Source: DSBX01 sp046484845
GTDB lineage: Bacteria > Hydrothermota > Tepidihabitantia > Tepidihabitantales > Tepidihabitantaceae
Direction of reading: 5' to 3'
Assembly: GCA_046484845.1 (NCBI GenBank)
Contig: JAWOIB010000124.1
Coordinates: forward strand, 1-6,474
DNA length: 6,474 nt
Part shown: piece by piece, positions 1 to 5,505 of the stretch
Numbering within the stretch: the stretch's first letter is position 1
Layout of the letters: the number at the start of each line of letters is the position of its first letter
The notes under the pieces: model-generated
Told to the model about the DNA's origin: nothing
Seen by the model: the letters and a program-made list of their open reading frames with translations, nothing else
Databases searched by the model: none
Translations under genes and position numbers: made by a program

Positions 1-1490
1 GGCGGCGGGACGCGGTCCCGGGGCGTGACCACCACCGTGTCGAGCAGCAGCTCGCCCAGCCAGACCCGGGTGAAATAGTTCAGGGTCCGGTCGCCGGCGG
101 ACTTGACGCCGTAGAGCCGGCCGCTGACCTGCTCGATGCTGTCCAGCCCGGGCAGGTCGAGCGGTCGCCGGAACAGCGCGGTGTCCCGGCCAGCGACCTT
201 GACGTAGCGCTCCCAGAGCCAGAGCAGGCCGGACCGGGCCGGGCAGAGCCGGTCCACCTCGAGCCGGGCGCGCCGGCGCACGGACCGGGCCGGGCTGGTC
301 GCGCCGCCGGCGGCCAGCTCCGGAAAGCGCCGGCCGGGCGCGCCGCCCCAGGTCAGCCACCAGGGCCGGTAGCGGGTGAAGTAGTTCGTCTGCCAGTAGC
401 GGTTGCCGGCGGAGTCGGTGCGCCAGTTCGAGGGCGACTCGGCATAGAACGCCAGGTAATCATCCGGCCCGAACCGGTCGGGGTTCGCGGCGCTGACCAG
501 CACCGGCACCTCGAACATCGTATCCGGGTACGGGCCGTTCATCTCCCACTCGCCGGGAGAAAAAACCTTCAGCGTGGCCGGGTCGATGAGGGCAAGGTCG
601 TAGCCGGCCGCCACAAGGTCCGCGCCCCGCACGCGGTACACCCCGGTGGTTTCGGTCCGGACCTTGCACCAGTCGTCCGAACGGTCGAAGAAACCGCCGC
701 CCGCGGGCAGGCCCGCCTGCCGCGGGGCGCCGGGCAGGCCCGCCGGCGTGGGGTCGTCGGCGCGCCGCCAGCCGGCCGCGGCGGCGCCGTTCAGGAGCGC
801 GCGCGCCAGCACCGGCTCGAACCGGTCCGGCGCGGCCCGGCCGCGCGGCTCGTGCTCGAACCGGGCGGTGACCCTCAGCCGCCGGTAGCCGGACAGCTCC
901 TGCCGGGCGGCGTCGTAGCGCACCGGGTTCAGCCGGACCCGGGCGACGCGCCGGCCGCGGACGTCGAGGATTTCCACCAGCTCCACCAGCCGGGCGGGCC
1001 AGGGCCCGTCGCGGCCGACCGTTGCGGCGACGGCTTCCCGGCCGTCGTACGCCCGCGCCGGCCGGACCGTCACCCCGGACTGCGCCAGCGGCGCGGAACC
1101 GTCGGCGGAAAAGCTCACCTCGCCGGTCTGGGGCAGGCCGATGAACAACTCCCGGGCGGGCAGGTCCGGCTCGCCCGGCTCCGCCAACCGGTCCGCGCCC
1201 CGGGCGCGGATGGCCACCCCGCCCGGCCCGGGCTCGAACTCCAGCGGGCCGAGTTCCAGCTCGAACTCGACCGACCGGTCGTCCGCGGCCAGCAGGCGCA
1301 GGCCGTCGCCGGTTGCGGCGGGCAGGCCCGCCTGCCGCGGGGCGCCGGGCAGGGCTTCGGCAGTCGGGGTCAGCGACCGGCTGACCGGCAGGACCGGGAG
1401 CAGGGCTGCGGGGTCGGCCGCGCGCGCGGCCGGCGCGGCCATCATCAGGGCGAGGAACGCGCCGCCGAGCAGCCGGGAAAACAGCATCAT
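1..1490 (-). CDS. Secreted C25 (gingipain-type) cysteine peptidase, N-terminal part, truncated by the window edge
   Basis: The frame is open from an ATG-ATG pair at 1490/1487 to the left edge, giving about 496 residues without a stop. Residues 1-25 form a signal peptide: an Arg-containing n-region, a hydrophobic core and an Ala-rich end (AARA). Residues ~65-215 resemble the gingipain propeptide, including the segment EPGEPDLPARELFIGLP (~105-120). Residues ~273-490 resemble the domain before the catalytic part of gingipains and PorU-like proteins; WCKVRTETTGVYRVRGADL (~274-292) and the following 'IDPATLKVFSPGE' are characteristic. The catalytic His/Cys domain would lie outside the window, so activity cannot be judged. 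The family comprises secreted cysteine endopeptidases and PorU-type sortases. A promoter ends 3 nt before the first ATG, so the second ATG (1487) may be the true leaderless start. Residues ~48-59 and ~251-262 carry the same inserted-looking peptide, encoded by a 36-bp repeat. The family call rests on recognised motifs, not on a search. Confidence 0.8.
   Translation of the reverse strand, partial: MMLFSRLLGGAFLALMMAAPAARAADPAALLPVLPVSRSLTPTAEALPGAPRQAGLPAATGDGLRLLAADDRSVEFELELGPLEFEPGPGGVAIRARGADRLAEPGEPDLPARELFIGLPQTGEVSFSADGSAPLAQSGVTVRPARAYDGREAVAATVGRDGPWPARLVELVEILDVRGRRVARVRLNPVRYDAARQELSGYRRLRVTARFEHEPRGRAAPDRFEPVLARALLNGAAAAGWRRADDPTPAGLPGAPRQAGLPAGGGFFDRSDDWCKVRTETTGVYRVRGADLVAAGYDLALIDPATLKVFSPGEWEMNGPYPDTMFEVPVLVSAANPDRFGPDDYLAFYAESPSNWRTDSAGNRYWQTNYFTRYRPWWLTWGGAPGRRFPELAAGGATSPARSVRRRARLEVDRLCPARSGLLWLWERYVKVAGRDTALFRRPLDLPGLDSIEQVSGRLYGVKSAGDRTLNYFTRVWLGELLLDTVVVTPRDRVPP
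703..738. repeat. 36-bp palindromic direct repeat, copy 1 (inside the C25 peptidase gene)
   Basis: This stretch is identical over 36 bases to 1318-1353. It contains a 7-bp inverted repeat with a 2-nt centre (GGCAGGC at 706-712, GCCTGCC at 715-721). A further GGCAGG at 733-738 can pair with CCTGCC at 716-721 instead. In the peptidase frame it encodes LPGAPRQAGLPA, just before the WCKV domain. The bases on either side of the two copies differ, so the edges are sharp. Confidence 0.85.
1318..1353. repeat. 36-bp palindromic direct repeat, copy 2 (inside the C25 peptidase gene)
   Basis: This is an exact copy of 703-738, 615 bp away, a multiple of three, and read in the same frame and orientation. 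It encodes the same LPGAPRQAGLPA peptide, here about 20 residues after the predicted signal peptide cleavage region. The internal inverted repeat lies at 1321-1327 / 1330-1336. Both copies fall in Gly/Pro/Ala-rich linker-like parts of the protein. Confidence 0.85.
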
Positions 1491-1493
1491 CTT

Positions 1494-1521
1494 ATCTTAG
1501 GACGTCGCTAACGGCTGTCAA
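1494..1521 (-). promoter_or_regulatory. Predicted promoter of the C25 peptidase gene (leaderless type)
   Basis: A perfect -35 box TTGACA (1521-1516) is followed after 16 nt by TAAGAT (1499-1494). It lies in the 45-bp gap after the chrA stop codon. The -10 box ends 3 nt before the first ATG and 6 nt before the second. Transcription would therefore start at or inside the ATG-ATG pair, and no Shine-Dalgarno sequence is present. Confidence 0.6.
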
Positions 1522-1535
1522 CCCCGGCGCGGCGC

Positions 1536-2690
1536 TCAGCCGGTGGCCAGCCCGACCGCCGCGCCGCCCAGCACGAGCCAGAGCGGCGCGACCCGAAAGC
1601 GCAACAACAACGTCAGCGCCAGCAGGGCGACGACCACATCCGACGGCCCGCGCACGACCGATTGTCCGAGCGTCAGCGTGGCGGTCAGCAGCATCCCGGT
1701 TACTGCAGGCATTACCCCGGACAAGAACCCGGTCACCAGCGGGTGTTGCCGGACGCGGCGATAGACGTGAATGAGCCCGAATAGCATCAGGTACGACGGC
1801 AGGAACACCGCCACCGTTGCCAGCAATGCCCCGGGCAGGCCCAGCACCCGAAACCCGACGAATGCCGCGACCTTAGCGACCGGGCCGGGAGTCACCTGGC
1901 TCAGCGCCAGCCCGTCGAGGAACTCGGAGGCGGTCAGCCAGCCGCGCACGTCCACCACCTCCTGCTGGATGAAAGGGATGGCCGCGAAGCCGCTACCGAA
2001 GGTCACCGCCCCGATCTTCAGGAAGACCAGCGTCAACTCCAGCACCTGCGCCAGCGGCCGGGCAGGGGCCGCTACCGCCAGGGGCAGCAGCCAGGGCCAG
2101 CAGGCGGCCGTTCCACGCCAGGCACCGGACAACAGGACGCCGAGCAGACCCGCCCCTAGCACGACCCAAAGCACGTCAACCCTCAGCCAGAGCGCGGCGA
2201 ACGCCAGCGCCGCGATCACCCCAGCTCGCAGGCTGCGGACCTGGTCGCGGCCGATGGTGACCGTCGCCCAGGCAAGGATGCCCACCACCACCGGCTGGAT
2301 GCCTGCGAACAGGCTGGTCACCACCGGGACCGTGCCGAACCGGCTGTAGCACCAAGCCAGCCCGACCATCAGCAGGAACGAGGGCAGCAGCAGCGCCGCG
2401 CCGGCCAGGGTCATCCCGCGCAGGCCGCGCAGTTCGTAACCGATGTACTGGGCGTAGTTGGAGATGAACGGCCCGGGCAGCATCTGCCCCATCGCCACCG
2501 CCACCCCGAACTGGTCATCCCCGACCCAGCGCCGCCGGCTGACGATTTCGTCGCGCATTACTGCCAGCATCCCGAGCCCGCCGCCGAACCCGACGATACC
2601 GATCTTCAAGAAGGCGAGGCAGAGCCGGGCGAGCGACACCCGGGGTCGGGCAGCGCCGGGGTCGCGGTCAGGCCCGGGAGGCTGGTTCAC
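1536..2690 (-). CDS. chrA: Chromate transporter ChrA, long two-domain form
   Basis: This 384-residue, strongly hydrophobic membrane protein belongs to the CHR family. These are inner-membrane carriers that expel chromate, usually driven by proton motive force. Two homologous halves are visible. The N-terminal half has FLKIGIVGFGGGLGMLAVM (~27-45) and GQMLPGPFISNYAQYIGY (~68-85). The C-terminal half has FLKIGAVTFGSGFAAIPF (~223-240) and LSQVTPGPVAKVAAFVGF (~263-280). The repeated FGxG and PGP motifs mark the ancestral duplication, and the length fits the long-chain ChrA type. The start is a GTG codon, 6 nt after a TACAAT -10 box with no Shine-Dalgarno sequence, which suggests a leaderless message. 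No chrB-like regulator is adjacent. Many ChrA homologues in uncultured bacteria have unproven substrates, so chromate export here is inferred from family membership. Confidence 0.93.
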   Translation of the reverse strand: MNQPPGPDRDPGAARPRVSLARLCLAFLKIGIVGFGGGLGMLAVMRDEIVSRRRWVGDDQFGVAVAMGQMLPGPFISNYAQYIGYELRGLRGMTLAGAALLLPSFLLMVGLAWCYSRFGTVPVVTSLFAGIQPVVVGILAWATVTIGRDQVRSLRAGVIAALAFAALWLRVDVLWVVLGAGLLGVLLSGAWRGTAACWPWLLPLAVAAPARPLAQVLELTLVFLKIGAVTFGSGFAAIPFIQQEVVDVRGWLTASEFLDGLALSQVTPGPVAKVAAFVGFRVLGLPGALLATVAVFLPSYLMLFGLIHVYRRVRQHPLVTGFLSGVMPAVTGMLLTATLTLGQSVVRGPSDVVVALLALTLLLRFRVAPLWLVLGGAAVGLATG

Positions 2691-2696
2691 CGGCTG

Positions 2697-2724
2697 ATTG
2701 TAGGTCCCCGGCCGCCGGCATCAA
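2697..2724 (-). promoter_or_regulatory. Predicted chrA promoter (leaderless type)
   Basis: TTGATG (2724-2719), a 16-nt spacer, then TACAAT (2702-2697), a 5/6 match to the -10 consensus. The -10 box ends 6 nt before the GTG start codon, so the expected transcription start coincides with that codon. It is divergent from the promoter at 2753-2780; the two -35 boxes are about 28 bp apart. Confidence 0.6.
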
Positions 2725-2752
2725 GCCCGCGGACCGCCGCCCGCCGAGGGAC

Positions 2753-2780
2753 TTGAAATCGCCGGCAGGATGGTTATATA
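2753..2780 (+). promoter_or_regulatory. Predicted promoter of the charge-segregated protein gene (leaderless type)
   Basis: TTGAAA (2753-2758), a 16-nt spacer, then TATATA (2775-2780). The ATG follows after 9 nt (CTTCTCCCG), leaving room for a 5' leader of only about 0-3 nt. There is no Shine-Dalgarno sequence. The AT-rich -10 box stands out against the G+C-rich surroundings. Confidence 0.65.
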
Positions 2781-2789
2781 CTTCTCCCG

Positions 2790-3215
2790 ATGGCTCGCAA
2801 GAAGACAGCAGGCCGCAAGACCGACAAGGCCCGGCCGAAAGCCGGGCGGCCGCGACCGGCGGCGCCGAAACAATCCGCGCTCACCCGCCAGGAACTACTC
2901 CAGTGGCTGGCCGGCCTCCCGGTTGACGACATCCGGGCGGTGCTGATGGCGGCCGGCCGCGACCCGGAGGTCGAGGAACTGGACCTCCGGGGCGAACCCG
3001 GGCAACTGGTTGAACAGCTCGACGGCAACCGGCCCCGGCTCGAGCATCTCATCGCCGCGATTGAGGACGCGCTGGGCATCGACGAAGAAGAGCTTGGTCG
3101 CCGGGCGCGCGGCGAGTTCGTGGGGCCGGACGAAGTCCAGCCCGACGAACTGGAGGTTGAGCTGGACGAGGACGGGTTCGGGTTCGAGCCGGACGACGAC
3201 GAGTTCCGGCTCTAG
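2790..3215 (+). CDS. Small charge-segregated protein of unknown function
   Basis: The 141-residue product is not recognised. The first ~30 residues are basic and disordered-looking (MARKKTAGRKTDKARPKAG...), with 11 Lys/Arg and one acidic residue, rather like a nucleic-acid-binding tail. Residues ~31-105 look helical: LTRQELLQWLAGLPVDDIRAVLM, then a second helical stretch HLIAAIEDALGIDEEEL. The last ~30 residues are very acidic, ending in DEDGFGFEPDDDEFRL. There is no signal peptide or membrane segment, so it is probably cytoplasmic. The start is supported by a promoter 9 nt upstream. It is the only plus-strand gene in the window. It diverges from chrA, and its TAG stop lies 6 nt from the convergent ORF6N stop. 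An accessory or regulatory nucleic-acid-associated role is possible but unsupported beyond charge pattern. The reverse-strand frame here shows no domain. Confidence 0.75.
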   Translation: MARKKTAGRKTDKARPKAGRPRPAAPKQSALTRQELLQWLAGLPVDDIRAVLMAAGRDPEVEELDLRGEPGQLVEQLDGNRPRLEHLIAAIEDALGIDEEELGRRARGEFVGPDEVQPDELEVELDEDGFGFEPDDDEFRL

Positions 3216-3217
3216 CC

Positions 3218-3232
3218 GCGGTCAGTGACCGC
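3218..3232. repeat. Short palindrome at the convergent gene junction
   Basis: GCGGTCA-G-TGACCGC is a 7-bp inverted repeat about a 1-nt centre. It covers the stop codon of the ORF6N gene and lies 2 nt past the stop of the plus-strand gene. It could act as a weak bidirectional transcript end or a protein-binding palindrome. There is no T-run, so a classic intrinsic terminator is unlikely. Confidence 0.4.
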
Positions 3233-3725
3233 CGGGCAGGCGCATCAGGCCGCGCACCGCGTCGAACAGCGCCGCGATGCTGGCGTCCTGCCGGACGACC
3301 CGGCGCTCGATTTCCTCCAGCCGCCGCGTCAGCTCCCGCTGGTTCACCAACAGCCGCCGCATGCGCACGAATGCCCGGACCACGAACACGCTGGCCTCGA
3401 CCGCCCGGGGTGCGGACAGCACCGAGGCGGCCATCAGCGCGCCGTGTTCGGTGAACGCCCAGGGCGGGTGGCGCCGGCCGCCCCGGCCCTTTGAGGTCAC
3501 GGACTGTGATTTCAAAGCCGCGAACTCGGCCGGGTCGAGCTGGAACAGGAAATCCTCCGGGAACCGCTCGCGGTTCCGCTTCACCGCCTGGACCAGCACC
3601 CGGGTTTCCACGCCGTAGAGCGCGGCGAGGTCCGCGTCGAGCAGCACGTGCTGGTTGCGGATGAAGCGAATGGCGCCTTCCACCGCCCGCGCCGGGACCC
3701 GCCCGCCGGCCGCGGCCTGTTTCAC
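3222..3725 (-). CDS. ORF6N domain-containing protein
   Basis: The 167-residue product carries an ORF6N domain at ~18-105. Its signature is IRNQHVLLDADLAALYGVETRVLVQAVKRN, followed by RFPEDFLFQLDPAEFAAL and the histidine/aromatic block WAFTEHGALMAASVL. Residues ~125-147 (NQRELTRRLEEIERRV) look like a short coiled coil, and DASIAALFDAVRGLMRLP ends the chain as in many chromosomal family members. ORF6N is a putative DNA-binding domain known from phages and large DNA viruses and common on bacterial chromosomes; its function there is unclear. The start is a GTG codon that overlaps the upstream TGA stop by four bases (GTGA). A Shine-Dalgarno-like AGGGAG lies 5 nt upstream, which implies translational coupling with the DUF6508-like gene. 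Confidence 0.9.
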   Translation of the reverse strand: MKQAAAGGRVPARAVEGAIRFIRNQHVLLDADLAALYGVETRVLVQAVKRNRERFPEDFLFQLDPAEFAALKSQSVTSKGRGGRRHPPWAFTEHGALMAASVLSAPRAVEASVFVVRAFVRMRRLLVNQRELTRRLEEIERRVVRQDASIAALFDAVRGLMRLPGGH

Positions 3726-4147
3726 GCCGGCTCCCTGCTTCCGGTGCGCGCCAGTTCCTTCAGCCGCCGCAGGATCGCGAGCAGGTAGCCGTGCTGGTAG
3801 GCGTCGAGCAGGTGGCCCTCGCAGACGTCGGTGGTGTGGACGAGGTCGGAGAGCAGCGCGCGCAGGGTCGCGCTGTCGGCCCCGGCCACCAGTTCGGGCT
3901 GGTGCCAGTGGCGCAGGACCATCGCCGCGGCGCCCGGCCGGATGCCGGTTTCGACCCAGCCCCGCTCCCGGAGCATCCGGACGAAGCCCTGCGCGTCCGG
4001 GCAGTATTTCAGCCGCGCCGTGCCGGGACCGTCCTCCTGCCAGGCGCCGAACTCCGGGCCGGCCTGTTCCAGCAGGGGCAGGTACCAGGCGACCGCGGCG
4101 ACGTCCGCCGGGTCGGGCACGGGCAGGCCGTCAAGTCGGGAAGGCAT
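3722..4147 (-). CDS. DUF6508-like protein
   Basis: With the start at ATG 4147 the product has 141 residues. The C-terminal segment LSDLVHTTDVCEGHLLDAYQHGYLLAILRRLKEL (~99-132) matches the typical end of DUF6508 proteins, where a Cys-Glu-Gly motif precedes an alanine/glycine helix and a final 'LRRL'. The mid-part (FVRMLRERGWVETG, ~56-68) fits the 'phe-x(n)-leu ... GFV' portion of the family. There is no signal peptide, and the biochemical role of the family is unknown. The frame stays open up to 4249, but that start would sit inside the RRM gene's terminator hairpin. The ATG at 4147 lies 7 nt after a -10 box, so it is preferred. The gene heads a two-gene operon with the ORF6N protein (4-base overlap). 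The family call is from memory of the motif. Confidence 0.75.
   Translation of the reverse strand: MPSRLDGLPVPDPADVAAVAWYLPLLEQAGPEFGAWQEDGPGTARLKYCPDAQGFVRMLRERGWVETGIRPGAAAMVLRHWHQPELVAGADSATLRALLSDLVHTTDVCEGHLLDAYQHGYLLAILRRLKELARTGSREPA
3731..3736 (-). promoter_or_regulatory. Ribosome binding site of the ORF6N gene
   Basis: AGGGAG lies 5 nt before the GTG start, inside the end of the preceding coding region. It fixes GTG 3725 as the start and fits an internal operon gene, in contrast to the first gene of the operon, which has no such site. Confidence 0.6.
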
Positions 4148-4154
4148 TGTGGAT

Positions 4155-4183
4155 ATACTGGCCCGGAGTTGCCGCCGGGTCAA
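4155..4183 (-). promoter_or_regulatory. Predicted promoter of the DUF6508-ORF6N operon (leaderless type)
   Basis: TTGACC (4183-4178), a 17-nt spacer, then CAGTAT (4160-4155). The ATG lies 7 nt further on. An alternative -10 box TATATC (4157-4152) would give a 20-nt spacer and 4 nt to the ATG. Either choice leaves essentially no leader, and no Shine-Dalgarno sequence is present. Confidence 0.55.
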
Positions 4184-4218
4184 GTCCGAATCGGCCGGCC
4201 GGGGCATCAGACGAAAGC

Positions 4219-4248
4219 TGCGGGCGGTGCCGGTTGGCACCGCCCGCA
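4219..4248 (-). terminator. Strong hairpin terminator after the RRM gene
   Basis: A perfect 13-bp stem (arms 4219-4231 and 4236-4248, core GCGGGCGGTGCC / GGCACCGCCCGC) closes a 4-nt loop about 18 nt after the RRM stop codon. On the minus strand it is followed by AGCTTTCGTCTG, which is only weakly T-rich. The stem is strong, but the missing U-tract makes fully intrinsic termination uncertain. It separates the RRM unit from the operon promoter 35 nt further on. Confidence 0.7.
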
Positions 4249-4266
4249 ATTGCCGTTCAGGTCGCG

Positions 4267-4518
4267 CTAGCCGCGGCTGCGCGCTTCGCTGACGGTGAGC
4301 GGCCGGCCGTCGAGCTCCTGGCCGTTCAGGGCCGCGATGGCCGCGGTGGCGTGTTCCGCCTGGGCCATCTCGACGAACCCGAACCCACGGGAGCGCTCGG
4401 TGAAGCGGTCTTTGACCACTTCGGCCTTGACGACTTCGCCGTGCTTGCCGAACAGGCTGTTCAGCTGCTCATCAGTCGCGCTGAAGGGAAGGTTCCCAAC
4501 AAACAAGCGCTGTGACAT
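4267..4518 (-). CDS. Small RRM-domain RNA-binding protein
   Basis: The 83-residue product is almost entirely one RNA recognition motif. RNP2 is LFVGNL (5-10) and RNP1 is RGFGFVEM (~44-51), with the aromatic residues of both RNP motifs that stack on RNA bases. The sequence continues with the usual ALNGQELDGRPLTV element (~63-76) and ends soon after in ARSRG. The length matches the short bacterial Rbp-type RRM proteins of cyanobacteria and other phyla, several of which are cold-regulated. The start is set by GGAGG 7 nt before the ATG. Unlike most neighbours, it has its own promoter and a structured leader of about 180 nt, which suggests post-transcriptional control and perhaps autoregulation by its own product. 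A strong hairpin follows the stop codon. It likely acts in the cytoplasm on RNA; its targets are unknown. Confidence 0.95.
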   Translation of the reverse strand: MSQRLFVGNLPFSATDEQLNSLFGKHGEVVKAEVVKDRFTERSRGFGFVEMAQAEHATAAIAALNGQELDGRPLTVSEARSRG

Positions 4519-4697
4519 CAGATTACCTCCGATGATTGTTTTAGCTTGGAATCGAACCGGTGCTACGGTCAGGTCGGCTCGGGACGCTGCTTGCGCAGCA
4601 CGGGCGGACCGGAATCATAGGCCAGGACCGAACTCCAGCTTCGTACGGACCTTCGTTTGCTGTATGCCGGGTGAAGAGGTCCTTTACCCACCCGGAC
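4519..4697 (-). promoter_or_regulatory. Structured 5' leader of the RRM gene
   Basis: This is about 179 nt of non-coding sequence between the predicted transcription start (~4697) and the ATG. Near the 5' end, CCGGGTG (4695-4689) can pair with CACCCGG (4673-4667). GGACCT (4682-4677) can pair with AGGTCC (4652-4647). The two stems interleave, so they are mutually exclusive or form a pseudoknot. At 4599-4586 GCTGC-GCAA-GCAGC forms a hairpin capped by a GNRA-type tetraloop. The last ~35 nt before GGAGG are relatively AU-rich and look unstructured. It matches no riboswitch class I recognise. The structures were found by eye and were not folded. Confidence 0.55.
4526..4530 (-). promoter_or_regulatory. 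Shine-Dalgarno site of the RRM gene
   Basis: GGAGG sits 7 nt before ATG 4518. It is the clearest ribosome binding site in the window and shows that the anti-Shine-Dalgarno mechanism operates in this organism alongside the leaderless-looking genes. Confidence 0.85.
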
Positions 4698-4703
4698 TCT
4701 GGA

Positions 4704-4731
4704 ATACTACCCGCCGGGCGGGCGATGTCAA
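4704..4731 (-). promoter_or_regulatory. Predicted promoter of the RRM gene, overlapping the upstream stop codon
   Basis: A perfect -35 box TTGACA (4731-4726), a 16-nt spacer, then TAGTAT (4709-4704). The TGA inside the -35 box is the stop codon of the lipoprotein gene (4730-4728). Initiation near 4697 would give a ~180-nt leader, in contrast to the leaderless pattern of the neighbours. Confidence 0.6.
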
Positions 4732-5498
4732 GAATTATCGGGGTCGGTTTCATCTGCCGGCGGGGCGAGCGCGTAGTCCCCGAACAGCCGGTAGACGTCG
4801 AAGAACAGCGGCCGGAACGACCGGCCGATGAGCAGCGCCCGGTCCAGGTTCGCGGCCTCCAGCGCCAGCGCGAGCTCCGCGCCCGCGTCCGCGAGCGCGT
4901 CGAGGCCGGCGAGGTACTCTTCCACCCGGTCCCGGTCGAACCCGAACCGGCCCGGCTCGAACCGCGCCTCGACCAGGTCCTGCAGCAGCTCGTCGAATTC
5001 ATCAAGCAGCACCGCCAGGGCGGTGAGGTCGGCCGGGGCCAGCTCCTCGGTGCCCCGGCGCTGGGCCAGCCGGTCCAACTCCTCGACCGGCTCCCAGAGC
5101 TCGCCCAGGTGGTCGGGCAGGTAATTGACCCCGGCGGTCCCGCGCAGTTCGGCCAGCATCATCCGCATGTCGACGAGGTTCTCGGCCGCGAAAACGAGGT
5201 CCTCACCGGACTCGACCATGTCGGCCACGTCCTCGACCAGCGTGTCGATTTCGGCGAAGGTTTCAGCCCAGCCCGGCTCGTCGGGCCGCGCGTCCCGGTG
5301 ACGTTCGGCGAACTCCGCCCAGGCGGGCAGCAGCTCGGCCAGCGCCGCCCGGGCCAGGCCGGGTTCCCGGTGAAAGGTGAAGTCAATCGCGGGCACCAGC
5401 GCCCGGTCCAGCTCGGCGCTGTCCCGGACGAAGTCGGTCCCGCAGCCGGCGAGGAGCGCGACCGCGGCGAGGAGGACCGGCCAGTACCGGCGTGTCAT
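4728..5498 (-). CDS. Helical lipoprotein of unknown function
   Basis: The 256-residue product begins with a lipoprotein signal peptide: MTRRYWPVLLAAVAL, then the lipobox LLAGC with the acylated Cys at 19. The mature part looks almost entirely alpha-helical, rich in Ala, Leu, Glu and Asp, with few glycines. It should be membrane-anchored and exported. Two segments look loosely alike: LARAALAELLPAWAEF (~48-63) and LDRALLIGRSFRPLFFDVY (~218-236). This recalls the two-fold repeats of helical bundles such as cytochrome c' or imelysin-like proteins. No CxxCH haem motif is present and no family is recognised. The start is supported by a promoter ending 7 nt upstream, without a Shine-Dalgarno sequence. 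The stop overlaps the -35 box of the RRM promoter. Confidence 0.85.
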   Translation of the reverse strand: MTRRYWPVLLAAVALLAGCGTDFVRDSAELDRALVPAIDFTFHREPGLARAALAELLPAWAEFAERHRDARPDEPGWAETFAEIDTLVEDVADMVESGEDLVFAAENLVDMRMMLAELRGTAGVNYLPDHLGELWEPVEELDRLAQRRGTEELAPADLTALAVLLDEFDELLQDLVEARFEPGRFGFDRDRVEEYLAGLDALADAGAELALALEAANLDRALLIGRSFRPLFFDVYRLFGDYALAPPADETDPDNS

Positions 5499-5505
5499 CT
5501 GGTAT

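Noticed and set aside
703..1353. CRISPR-like repeat pair
   Set aside because: There are only two 36-bp copies, 615 bp apart and inside an open reading frame; no regular spacers or cas genes are present.
852..1511. 219-codon open frame on the plus strand
   Set aside because: It is antisense to the C25 peptidase, which has a signal peptide and recognised domains in the same stretch.
4148..4249. Upstream extension of the DUF6508-like frame to 4249
   Set aside because: It would begin inside the RRM terminator hairpin and span the operon promoter. The extra 34 residues match nothing, and ATG 4147 fits the promoter spacing.
3655..4515. 286-codon open frame on the plus strand
   Set aside because: It runs antisense through the DUF6508-like gene, the terminator hairpin and the RRM gene. 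It is Arg/Ala/Gly-rich with no motif, while the minus-strand products have recognisable domains.
4548..4558. GGTTCGATTCC on the minus strand, like a tRNA T-loop
   Set aside because: Only two T-stem pairs form (GG/CC), and no D-arm, anticodon arm or acceptor pairing was found on either side.
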